14,187 nucleotides of DNA, from assembly GCA_040384645.1 (NCBI GenBank), contig JAZKIX010000058.1, positions 1 to 14,187 on the forward strand. Reading direction: 5' to 3'. Numbering within the stretch: the first letter of the stretch is position 1; each line of letters begins with the position of its first letter. This document shows positions 1 through 6,829 of the stretch, in pieces. Under the pieces are notes generated by a model. That model saw only the letters and a program-made list of their open reading frames with translations, was not told the origin of the DNA and searched no databases. A program made the position numbers and the translations under genes. Origin of the DNA: JAZKIX01 sp040384645 (GTDB lineage Bacteria; Pseudomonadota; Gammaproteobacteria; Burkholderiales; Burkholderiaceae_D).

Positions 1-138
1 CTTGCTGTCCACCAACAGTCGGCCGATCAAGGTGCTTTTACCATCATCGACCGAACCGGCGGTGATGAAGCGCAACATGCCACGTTCGCCAGCTTCTTGT
101 GCCGGCGCTGAATTGTTTTCTGTCACCACGGTATTCAT
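1..138 (-). CDS. cysN: Sulfate adenylyltransferase subunit 1 (CysN), N-terminal fragment
   Basis: This is the first 46 codons of the GTPase subunit of ATP sulfurylase; the rest lies beyond the left edge. With CysD it makes adenosine 5'-phosphosulfate (APS) from sulfate and ATP, driven by GTP hydrolysis in the cytoplasm. The reverse strand from 138 reads MNTVVTENN and, at about residues 28-36, GSVDDGKST, the P-loop of translation-factor-like GTPases. The following IGRLLVDSK stretch is typical of CysN. The ATG shares its A with the cysD TAA stop (TAATG), so translation is probably coupled and the two subunits made together. An AAGGCAGG stretch lies about 9 nt upstream of the ATG. Whether a CysC kinase domain is fused at the C-terminus cannot be seen; an APS-type CysH in the operon makes one unnecessary. 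Confidence 0.93.
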   Translation of the reverse strand, partial: MNTVVTENNSAPAQEAGERGMLRFITAGSVDDGKSTLIGRLLVDSK

Positions 139-1085
139 TAGAAATAACCTGCCTTCTTGCGTTTTTCCATCGAAGCTTCCGATGTCTGGTCGTCCATGCG
201 GGTCGCGCCGCGTTCTGTGATTTGGGTAATGGCTGTTTCGGCGATGATCGCGGCCACTGTGGCGGCATCTGACGAAACGGGGCAGGTGCATGAGATATCA
301 CCGACGGTGCGGAAGCGCACGATTTGCGTTTCGACCGTTTCTCCTTCATAGGCCGGTGTCAAATCGGTCAATGGCACTAGCAAGCCGTTACGCGGAATGA
401 CCTGGCGCTCATGCGCGAAATAGATCGGGGGCAAGGCCAGTTTTTCACGTTCGATATATTGCCAGACGTCGAGTTCGGTCCAGTTCGAGATCGGGAACAC
501 ACGCATGTTTTCACCCGGATGGACGCGGGTGTTATACAAGTCCCACAGCTCAGGACGTTGCGCTTTCGGGTCCCATTGGCCGAATTCATCGCGGAAGGAA
601 AAAATACGTTCCTTGGCGCGTGCTTTTTCTTCATCGCGGCGGGCGCCGCCGATACAGGCGTCGAATTTAAATTCCGCAATCGTTTCCAGCAGGGTCACTG
701 CCTGCGCCGCATTGCGCGAATCAGTGGCGGGATTGCGCAAGCGCACGGTGCCGCGTTTGATCGAATCTTCGACCGAACGCACGACCAGCCTTTCGCCCAA
801 TTCTGCTGCGCGGCGATCGCGAAATTCTATTACTTCAGCAAAATTATGGCCGGTGTCGATATGCACCAGCGGGAAGGGAAATTTGCCGGGGCGGAAGGCT
901 TTTTCAGCGATCCGTAGCAGCACGACCGAATCCTTTCCGCCGGAAAATAGCAGCGCCGGGTTACTGCACTCGGCAGCCACCTCGCGCATGATGTGGATGG
1001 CTTCTGACTCGAGCCAATCGAGATGCTTCCGATTGATTTCGCCCGAGGCTTGTTGGGGGATTTCGTTGTCGACAACTGTATTCAT
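138..1085 (-). CDS. cysD: Sulfate adenylyltransferase subunit 2 (CysD)
   Basis: Catalytic subunit of ATP sulfurylase, transferring the AMP moiety of ATP to sulfate to give APS. The 315-residue length is close to that usual for CysD (about 300). The PP-loop SGGKDS, which binds the ATP phosphates, is at residues 48-53. Other family marks are the HIDTGHNF stretch after it, the GGARRDEEKARAKER segment in the middle, and the basic C-terminal tail SMEKRKKAGYF. The gene lies 21 bp after cysH and its stop overlaps the cysN start by one base, placing it inside the operon. I see no good Shine-Dalgarno sequence before the ATG, only AAAAGCC, so expression may rely on readthrough from cysH. Its first five residues (MNTVV) equal those of CysN. 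Confidence 0.97.
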   Translation of the reverse strand: MNTVVDNEIPQQASGEINRKHLDWLESEAIHIMREVAAECSNPALLFSGGKDSVVLLRIAEKAFRPGKFPFPLVHIDTGHNFAEVIEFRDRRAAELGERLVVRSVEDSIKRGTVRLRNPATDSRNAAQAVTLLETIAEFKFDACIGGARRDEEKARAKERIFSFRDEFGQWDPKAQRPELWDLYNTRVHPGENMRVFPISNWTELDVWQYIEREKLALPPIYFAHERQVIPRNGLLVPLTDLTPAYEGETVETQIVRFRTVGDISCTCPVSSDAATVAAIIAETAITQITERGATRMDDQTSEASMEKRKKAGYF

Positions 1086-1106
1086 GGCTTTTATATAGGC
1101 TGATAT

Positions 1107-1844
1107 TTATGCCGATGTTGCTGGCATTGTTGCAGAAATGGATTTGATGCGAATCAGTTTTCCATCGACCACGTGCAACCCGCATTCTTTCGACTCCGGG
1201 TTTTCCCACCACCAACGACCTGCGCGTACATCTTCGCCCGGTTGAACGGCGCGGGTGCAAGGCTCGCACCCTATCGACGGGTAGCCCTTGTCGTGCAGCG
1301 GGTTGTACGGCACGTTGTTAGTCTTGAGGTAGTGCCACACATCGTCTTCCGACCAATCCGCCAGCGGGTTGAATTTGGTCATGCCGTGCGCTGCATCTTG
1401 TTCTTCGATGTGAAGCTCAGCGCGGGTGCTCGATTGTGAACGGCGCTGGCCGGTGATCCAGGCTTTTTTACCTGCCAAGGCGCGGTTCAAAGGTTCAACC
1501 TTGCGAATGCCGCAGCAAGCCTTGCGCATTTCCACGCTGTCGTAGAACGCGTTCAATCCATTGTTCTGCACGTAAGCAGCGACCGCTTCCGGCTGCGGAC
1601 GATACAAGGCCACGTCGAAATCGTAGACTTCCTTGATACGGTCGATTACGCCCAAAGTCTCGGCGTGCAGGCGTCCGGTTTCAAGCGAAAAAATCCCGAT
1701 GGGCAGCTTGCCGCGCAAGATCATATCGGTCAGTACCATGTCTTCGGCCGCTAAGCTTGACGCTAAGACCGCGGGCGTAAAGTCGCTGGCGATCCGCTGT
1801 AAAGTCGCTTGCGTTGCTGCAACGAGCGTATCGAAATCGTTCAT
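1107..1844 (-). CDS. cysH: Assimilatory APS reductase, iron-sulfur type (CysH)
   Basis: Reduces adenylyl sulfate to sulfite and AMP, normally with electrons from thioredoxin. The 245-residue protein has the SSLAAEDMV nucleotide-binding loop near residues 29-37, ETGRLH at 55-60 and the catalytic cysteine in ECGLH at C221. It also has the two cysteine pairs C110-C111 and C193-x2-C196. In characterised enzymes these pairs bind a [4Fe-4S] cluster and mark APS rather than PAPS reductases; the E. coli PAPS enzyme lacks them. A longer reading to 1910 is possible, but the start at 1844 is preferred because homology begins there and its ATG overlaps the stop of the preceding gene (ATGA, 1841-1844). 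Substrate choice is inferred from motifs; the family assignment is firm. Confidence 0.95.
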   Translation of the reverse strand: MNDFDTLVAATQATLQRIASDFTPAVLASSLAAEDMVLTDMILRGKLPIGIFSLETGRLHAETLGVIDRIKEVYDFDVALYRPQPEAVAAYVQNNGLNAFYDSVEMRKACCGIRKVEPLNRALAGKKAWITGQRRSQSSTRAELHIEEQDAAHGMTKFNPLADWSEDDVWHYLKTNNVPYNPLHDKGYPSIGCEPCTRAVQPGEDVRAGRWWWENPESKECGLHVVDGKLIRIKSISATMPATSA

Positions 1845-2386
1845 TGCGTCGCTCCCGGCACGCCGCTCTCTCGTTGGGTGCGCCGAAATAACGGTGATTT
1901 TTGATCCCAAGACGCTTGGTACGCTTCCGAAAAATCGGACAATCCTTTCAGGGCATCGTGGATGCTGCGGTCAGGACGCGGCGCAAAGGCGTCGAAGCCA
2001 ACCCGTTGCATATAAAACATCTGGTCGCGCAGCACGTCGCCGACTGCACGCAATTCGCCGGTATAGCCAAGTCGTGCGCGCAGATTGTAGGCGATGGAAT
2101 AACCGCGGCCATCGGCAAACTTAGGGAAGTCGATAGCAATCACGGCAAAGGTATTGGTCACACCTTTCAATACTTCTGGCCGCTCATCGCTGGCAAACCA
2201 TACGCCTAGATCGGCCCGGCTTTGCAACTGAGTTTGCTGCGCTTGCCATACGGTCAGAGGAATAATGATTTTGCCGCTTGGCACTGCAACAGTGTCTGGC
2301 GTTTCGCCTTCTTGTAGGCGTAGCAACGTCCAGTCGTCGTTGACGATGGCTCTATTCTTGATGATTTGTGTGCTGGAGTTAGGCAT
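1841..2386 (-). CDS. DUF934 family protein, sulfite reductase-associated
   Basis: A 181-residue soluble protein of the DUF934 family, which in many proteobacteria is encoded beside cysI and has been annotated as a putative oxidoreductase without a proven reaction. The conserved core runs from about residue 60 to 135 and includes DFPKFADGRGYS and the LRAVGDVLRDQMFYMQRVGF stretch. No cysteine cluster, signal peptide or membrane span is visible. The gene overlaps the 3' end of cysI by 8 bp and the 5' end of cysH by 4 bp, so it is probably translated in fixed proportion with both. The start at 2386 is chosen over an ATG at 2392 and a longer reading to 2497, because a GAGG lies 6 nt before it. A role in delivering electrons to, or assembling, CysI is inference from context. 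Confidence 0.88.
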   Translation of the reverse strand: MPNSSTQIIKNRAIVNDDWTLLRLQEGETPDTVAVPSGKIIIPLTVWQAQQTQLQSRADLGVWFASDERPEVLKGVTNTFAVIAIDFPKFADGRGYSIAYNLRARLGYTGELRAVGDVLRDQMFYMQRVGFDAFAPRPDRSIHDALKGLSDFSEAYQASWDQKSPLFRRTQRESGVPGATQ

Positions 2387-4073
2387 ATGCATCCTCGCCA
2401 GTGGGTTGTTCGGCTTTAATCGGCGTTGCGTAGACGAATTGCTTGAACGGTGCAATCCCAATGCGCTGCGCTGTATCGATAAATTTTTCGTCTTCAATGC
2501 GTTGTTCCAGATAGACCTTGATGATGCGGTCGATCACTTCCGGCATTTGGTGCGATGAGAACGAAGGCCCGATTATTTTGCCGATAGCCGATTTATTGCC
2601 TTGTGCGCCGCCAATCGAAACCTGATACCACTCGCTGCCGTCTTTATCGACACCAAGAATACCGATATTGCCGATATGGTGATGGCCGCAGGCATTGATG
2701 CAACCGGACATATTGATTTCGATTTCGCCAATGTCATGCAAGAAATCGAGGTTGTCGAAACGGTCCGCAATGTCGAGCGCAATCGGGATCGATTTGGCAT
2801 TCGCCAACGAGCAGAAATCGCCACCAGGGCAGCAGATCATGTCGGTCAACAGGCCAATATTGGGTGTCGCCAAGCCGTGTGCCTTGGCTTCTTTCCATAA
2901 ATCGAACAAGGCCGATTGCTTGACATCAGCCAGCACCAGATTTTGTTCGTGGGTGACACGCACCTCGGAGAAGCTAAAACGGTCAGCGAGATCGGCGACG
3001 AAATCCATTTGATCCGCGCTAGCATCGCCCGGCGGTACGCCGGTTTTTTTCAGCGATAACACGACAGCCGAATAACCGCTAACTTTATGCGGTTTGACGT
3101 TGCGTTTGAGCCAGTTGGCAAAGGCTTTGTTTTCCGCCTTGTGTGCTTCCAAGCCGCTGTCGCTGGCAGGCAGTGTTTCGTATGCCGGCGCCGTGAAGTA
3201 AGCCGCGACGCGTTGCATTTCTTCCGTTGTCAAGGTGCTTGGGCCATCCTTGATATCGGCCCATTCTTCTTCAACCTGGCGCGCAAAATCCTCGACGCCG
3301 ATGGCTTTGACCAAGATTTTGATCCGGGCTTTATAGATATTGTCACGCCGGCCGTATTGGTTATAGACGCGCATGATTGCTTCGATATAAGTCAATACAT
3401 GCTGCCACGGCAGATACTCGCGGATCACGCTGCCGAGAATCGGGGTGCGGCCCATGCCGCCGCCAACCATGACGCGAAAACCGACTTCGCCTTCGGCGTT
3501 ATACACCACTGTCAGACCGATATCGTGGACTGCGATGGCGGCACGGTCTTCCGCTGCGCCATTGATGGCGATCTTGAATTTGCGCGGCAAGTAAGCGAAT
3601 TCCGGGTGGAAGGTGCTCCATTGACGAATGATTTCGGCGTACGGACGTGGATCAATGATCTCGTCGGCAGCAACGCCGGCAAATTCGTCCGACGTTACAT
3701 TGCGGATGCAATTGCCAGAGGTTTGAATCGCGTGCATTTCAACCGAGGCCAAGTCGGCCAGGATATCGGGTGTTTCTTCCAAGTTAATCCAGTTGTACTG
3801 GATGTTTTGACGCGTCGTGAAATGGCCATAACCGCGATCATATTTGCGGGCGATATGTGCAAACATGCGTACCTGGGTCGACGATAACAAGCCATACGGC
3901 ACGGCGACGCGCAGCATGTAGGCGTGGCGTTGCATGTAGAGGCCGTTTTGCAGGCGTAGCGGGCGGAATTCATCTTCCAGCAATTCGTTGGCAATTCGTC
4001 GGCGCACCTGGTCGCGGTATTGCGCGACGCGTTCCTTGACAATTAAATGGTCGTATTGATCGTAGCGATACAT
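2379..4073 (-). CDS. cysI: Assimilatory sulfite reductase hemoprotein (CysI), siroheme/[4Fe-4S]
   Basis: Reduces sulfite to sulfide by six electrons using siroheme coupled to a [4Fe-4S] cluster. The 564-residue protein has the two-fold repeat layout of the nitrite/sulfite reductase family: an N-terminal ferredoxin-like half with the GHFTTRQN segment (83-90), and a second half starting near residue 310. The cluster cysteines are visible as C415-x5-C421 and C458-x3-C462, the latter in SGCINACGHHH. Length fits CysI (about 570) rather than nitrite reductase, and the position beside cysH, cysD and cysN supports sulfite as substrate. AAGGA lies about 7 nt before the ATG. No cysJ flavoprotein gene is in the operon, so the electron donor is unresolved. 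Confidence 0.95.
   Translation of the reverse strand: MYRYDQYDHLIVKERVAQYRDQVRRRIANELLEDEFRPLRLQNGLYMQRHAYMLRVAVPYGLLSSTQVRMFAHIARKYDRGYGHFTTRQNIQYNWINLEETPDILADLASVEMHAIQTSGNCIRNVTSDEFAGVAADEIIDPRPYAEIIRQWSTFHPEFAYLPRKFKIAINGAAEDRAAIAVHDIGLTVVYNAEGEVGFRVMVGGGMGRTPILGSVIREYLPWQHVLTYIEAIMRVYNQYGRRDNIYKARIKILVKAIGVEDFARQVEEEWADIKDGPSTLTTEEMQRVAAYFTAPAYETLPASDSGLEAHKAENKAFANWLKRNVKPHKVSGYSAVVLSLKKTGVPPGDASADQMDFVADLADRFSFSEVRVTHEQNLVLADVKQSALFDLWKEAKAHGLATPNIGLLTDMICCPGGDFCSLANAKSIPIALDIADRFDNLDFLHDIGEIEINMSGCINACGHHHIGNIGILGVDKDGSEWYQVSIGGAQGNKSAIGKIIGPSFSSHQMPEVIDRIIKVYLEQRIEDEKFIDTAQRIGIAPFKQFVYATPIKAEQPTGEDAYA
2393..2396 (-). promoter_or_regulatory. Ribosome binding site deciding the DUF934 start
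   Basis: On the minus strand the sequence reads GCGAGGATGCATATG. GAGG sits 6 nt before the ATG at 2386 but directly abuts the ATG at 2392, so 2386 is the likely start. The site lies inside the last codons of cysI. Confidence 0.6.
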
Positions 4074-4107
4074 GTGAAATCCTTCGACTAAAACAAACTA
4101 AAGTATC

Positions 4108-4884
4108 TTATGAAGTGAGCAATTTTGTCGCGACCAGAGTTAAAGTCAAAGCGAGCAAACCGCGCAAGAATTTTTCTGGGACAGCCCGGGCCGCCCATGA
4201 GCCAATGGTGATCCCAGGCAGGGAGCCAATCAATAAAGCGCCCAATAATGCCCAGTTGATCGACCCCAGCCACCAGTGTCCAACCGCCGCAATCGCGGTC
4301 AATGGCACTGCGTAGGCGATGTCGGTGCCTGCGACTTCTGCCGAAGTCAGGCGCGGATACAACATCACCAGCAAGGTTGCACCAATGGCGCCGGCACCGA
4401 TGGACGATATCGTCACCAAAACGCCCAATACGGCACCAGATACCACAGTCGCGATCACTAAATTATTGCCTTGCAACTGCTTTTCTGGATGCGAATTTAT
4501 CCAGGCCAGCATTTTACCTTTAAATAGCAGCGCAACCACAGTCAGTAAGACCGATCCGGCAATCGAATAACGAATAATTAGACCGATTTCCTTGTCCAAT
4601 GTGCCGAAATATTTGAGTGCGAAGGTAGAGAGTAATGCAGCAGGCAGCGCACCGATGCAAAGACGTCGAACAATGTCCCAGTGGACAGTACCACGCAGGC
4701 GATGGGTAAATGTGCCTGCCGCCTTGGTGATGGAGGCGAAGGCAAGATCGGTTCCCACTGCGACCGAAGGCGGAACCCCAAACATCAGGGTCAATAGCGG
4801 CGTCATCAAGGAGCCGCCGCCAACGCCGGTCAAGCCGACCAAAATACCCACTGCAAAACCGGAAATCACATAAGTAAGAGTCAT
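4108..4884 (-). CDS. TauE/SafE family membrane permease, first gene of the cys operon
   Basis: A 258-residue integral inner-membrane protein of the TauE/SafE (former DUF81) family of sulfur oxyanion and organosulfonate carriers. It shows the internal duplication of the family: GLTGVGGGSLMTPLL (17-31) is echoed by SSIGAGAIGATLLVMLYP (160-177), and VGTDLAFA (43-50) by AGTDIAYA (185-192). About eight hydrophobic spans can be read. It is the promoter-proximal gene, 34 bp before cysI, so it should be induced with sulfate assimilation. Family members include sulfite exporters and CysZ-type sulfate importers of actinobacterial cys clusters. Here it could bring in sulfate or remove toxic sulfite; sequence alone does not decide. 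GAGG precedes the ATG by 4 nt. Confidence 0.9.
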   Translation of the reverse strand: MTLTYVISGFAVGILVGLTGVGGGSLMTPLLTLMFGVPPSVAVGTDLAFASITKAAGTFTHRLRGTVHWDIVRRLCIGALPAALLSTFALKYFGTLDKEIGLIIRYSIAGSVLLTVVALLFKGKMLAWINSHPEKQLQGNNLVIATVVSGAVLGVLVTISSIGAGAIGATLLVMLYPRLTSAEVAGTDIAYAVPLTAIAAVGHWWLGSINWALLGALLIGSLPGITIGSWAARAVPEKFLRGLLALTLTLVATKLLTS

Positions 4885-5090
4885 ATCGCCTCGCGTAAAT
4901 TATGCGCTATGGTAACGAAATGGCTCTTTATTCCAAACAACTTAGTCTCTATTTGCTTATATGCTTATTTGGTATATGAGAAAATGCGGCATGAAAACAC
5001 ATTGGCGACCAATGTGTTTTCGCTTTCTGGCTAGCCAAGAATGGCCAAAATCGTCTAAAACACACCAAACTCCAGCCAAGCAAGGGCTTA
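4885..5090. promoter_or_regulatory. Divergent promoter region between the cys operon and cysB
   Basis: These 206 bp must hold the promoters of the leftward cys operon and rightward cysB. AT-rich sequence at 4921-4980 contains ATTCCAAA (4930-4937) and TTTGGTAT (4968-4975), inverted copies matching at 7 of 8 positions, and two TGCTTAT direct repeats 8 bp apart (4954-4960 and 4962-4968). A leftward -10-like CATAAT lies about 20 bp before the permease start with no good -35, as expected for an activator-dependent promoter. A rightward -10-like TATATG lies at 4973-4978. CysB is the likely activator, acting with an acetylserine-type inducer in characterised relatives. The exact sites are inference. 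Confidence 0.55.
4993..5021. repeat. Perfect 13-bp inverted repeat upstream of cysB
   Basis: GAAAACACATTGG (4993-5005), a CGA spacer, then the exact complement CCAATGTGTTTTC (5009-5021). In RNA of either strand this would fold into a 13-bp hairpin with a 3-nt loop. No T tract follows in either direction beyond the TTTT inside the stem, so it is a poor intrinsic terminator. It could be a dimeric operator or a hairpin in the cysB 5' leader, 69 bp before the cysB start. A second palindrome, TGGCTAGCCA (5028-5037), follows closely. Confidence 0.9.
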
Positions 5091-6032
5091 ATGAATCTTC
5101 ATCAATTTCGCTTCGTCCGAGAAGCGGTGCGACAGAATTACAACTTGACGGAGGCCGCAAAGGCTCTGTTTACCTCGCAGCCCGGTGTATCGAAGGCGAT
5201 TATCGAACTGGAAGAAGAGCTAGGCGTTGATATCTTTACCCGGCACGGCAAGCGCATTCGCGGCCTGACCGAACCGGGCCGGGCGATCTTGAAGTCGGTC
5301 GAACTGATCATGCAAGAAGTCGATGGTTTGAAACGCATTGGCAAGGAATTCGCGGCCCAAGATAGCGGCAGCTTCACCATCGCCACCACGCATACGCAGG
5401 CGCGCTATTCGCTGCCGAAGGTGGTGCAAGCTTTCATGCAAAAATATCCAAAGGTGCGACTGTCCTTATTACAAGGCAATCCCAAACAAGTGGCTGAAAT
5501 GGTCTTGCGCGACCAGGCTGATCTGGCGATTGCAACCGAAGCGATTGCCGGGATTGACGGCCTGATCACGCTGCCGTGTTATCAATGGGAGCACATGCTG
5601 GTGGTGACACCGGATCACCCCTTGCTGAAACTGAAGTCGGTGACACTGGACGAAATCGCCGCCTTCCCTCTGATCACCTACGACAGCGCCTTCGCCGGAC
5701 GCAATAAGATCGACCACGCTTTTTCTCTGCGTGGACTGAAGCCGGACGTCTTGCTGGAAGCAATCGATGCCGATGTCATCAAGACTTACGTTGAACTGGG
5801 CATGGGCGTCGGTATCATTGCCGGCATGGCTTTCGATGCAGAACGCGACAAGGGACTGCGGGCGATTTCAGTCGGGCACCTGTTTGGCATGAACGTATCG
5901 CGCGTAGCAATCAAGCAGGGTGCTTATTTGCGCAGCTATATATATACCTTCATCGAATTGATGACCCCGACCCTGAACCGCAAATTGATTGAACAATTGA
6001 TGAGCGGCGATAAGGAAAGTTACGAGTTATAG
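5091..6032 (+). CDS. cysB: LysR-type regulator CysB
   Basis: Transcription factor expected to activate the divergent sulfate assimilation operon under sulfur limitation. The 313-residue protein has an N-terminal winged helix-turn-helix (about 1-60, with LTEAAKALFTSQPGVSKAI), a linker helix to about 90, and a two-lobed effector domain. It keeps the CysB ligand segment TTHTQARY at 99-106, so T100, T102 and Q103 fall where the sulfate-binding residues of Klebsiella CysB lie. That, and the conserved C-terminal FIELMTPTLNR stretch, separate it from general LysR proteins. Cbl is a close paralog, but the position next to the cys operon favours CysB. The start has only an AAGGG about 4 nt upstream. 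CysB-like regulators usually repress their own gene; the inverted repeat upstream could serve that. Confidence 0.94.
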   Translation: MNLHQFRFVREAVRQNYNLTEAAKALFTSQPGVSKAIIELEEELGVDIFTRHGKRIRGLTEPGRAILKSVELIMQEVDGLKRIGKEFAAQDSGSFTIATTHTQARYSLPKVVQAFMQKYPKVRLSLLQGNPKQVAEMVLRDQADLAIATEAIAGIDGLITLPCYQWEHMLVVTPDHPLLKLKSVTLDEIAAFPLITYDSAFAGRNKIDHAFSLRGLKPDVLLEAIDADVIKTYVELGMGVGIIAGMAFDAERDKGLRAISVGHLFGMNVSRVAIKQGAYLRSYIYTFIELMTPTLNRKLIEQLMSGDKESYEL

Positions 6033-6105
6033 GACGATTTGCTAGCCCTTGTTGTTATAGCCGCGTGCTAACCATCTTCAACTGTATTTAAGACATGTAT
6101 AAATA

Positions 6106-6759
6106 ATGAACACTGATAGACAAAACCTTGCCCAATATTATGCCAAGCGTGCCCAGACATACGAGCAGGTCTATGCCAAGCCAGAGCGCCAGGAAGATTT
6201 GGCAATCTTGCGTGAACGTGTCGCTGAAGTAGCACGCGACCACAAGATATTGGAAATTGCCTGCGGCACGGGTTACTGGACCGCTCAACTGGCGCCGGTC
6301 GCAGCCTCTGTATTGGCAACTGACCTCAATCCCGAAGTGATCACTATCGCGCAGACCAAGGATTTGCCCGCCAATAAAGTCAATTTTGCCATCGCCGATG
6401 CCTTTGATTTGCCCGCCGGTGACAGCTTCACGGCGTGCTTTGCCGGATTCTGGTGGTCGCATGTCAAACGCCAGGAGCAGGAAGAATACCTCAAGCAATT
6501 GAGTGCCCGACTTGGCAAAGACACCCTGCTGGTCTTGCTGGACAATTGCTACGTCGAAGGCAGCAGCACTTCGATTGCGCGTACCGACGCCGATGGCAAT
6601 ACCTTCCAAATCCGCAACTTGCCCGACGGTAGCCGGATCGAAGTGATTAAAAACTTTCCCGCCGACAGCTTCTTGCGTAAAAAACTGGCTGCCTCGGTCA
6701 AAGATATCCGCATCCGGCGGCTGGAACATTACTGGATGCTGACTGGAAGACTAAAATAA
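6106..6759 (+). CDS. Class I SAM-dependent methyltransferase, substrate unknown
   Basis: A 217-residue soluble protein with the Rossmann-like SAM-binding fold. Motif I is LEIACGTGYW (49-58), the acidic end of strand 2 is in ATDLNPE (71-77), and ADAFDLP (97-103) is the adenine-contact region. The later sequence FWWSHVKRQEQEEYLKQL resembles small methyltransferases of the ubiE/type 11 kind, but no substrate-specific motif is recognised. It lies 73 bp after cysB on the same strand and could be read from the cysB transcript, though no functional tie is evident. No Shine-Dalgarno sequence is visible; ATGTATAAATA directly before the ATG could be a -10 element for a very short leader. An antisense reading of similar length is a shadow. 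Confidence 0.85.
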   Translation: MNTDRQNLAQYYAKRAQTYEQVYAKPERQEDLAILRERVAEVARDHKILEIACGTGYWTAQLAPVAASVLATDLNPEVITIAQTKDLPANKVNFAIADAFDLPAGDSFTACFAGFWWSHVKRQEQEEYLKQLSARLGKDTLLVLLDNCYVEGSSTSIARTDADGNTFQIRNLPDGSRIEVIKNFPADSFLRKKLAASVKDIRIRRLEHYWMLTGRLK

Positions 6760-6767
6760 TACTGGGT

Positions 6768-6829
6768 GGGGTATTTTTAAATATGCAATAAAAACCTGCG
6801 GGTGAAGGGGTGTTTTCATCTATACCCCT
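6768..6829. other. Inverted repeats at the convergent gene ends
   Basis: Between the convergent methyltransferase and LOG genes, AGGGGT (6806-6811) pairs perfectly with ACCCCT (6824-6829) over a 12-nt loop. GGGGTAT (6768-6774) can alternatively pair with ATACCCC (6822-6828). T5 tracts occur, but not directly after a stem: the leftward T5 (6794-6790) follows the small hairpin by 11 nt. It may form a weak bidirectional terminator. Confidence 0.25.

Noticed and set aside
505..1098. A 197-codon plus-strand frame opposite cysD
   Set aside because: It is fully antisense to a well-supported cysD, its protein is rich in Ser/Arg with no recognisable fold, and it has no ribosome binding site.
1844..1910. 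Longer N-terminus for CysH
   Set aside because: The extra 22 residues lie over the DUF934 coding end and lack family similarity; the ATGA overlap at 1841-1844 supports the shorter protein.
3087..3887. A 266-codon plus-strand frame opposite cysI
   Set aside because: Antisense shadow of a conserved gene. Its composition follows from the codon usage of cysI, and no family motif is present.
6088..6729. A 213-codon minus-strand frame opposite the methyltransferase
   Set aside because: The plus-strand product has clear SAM-binding motifs; the antisense product shows none.
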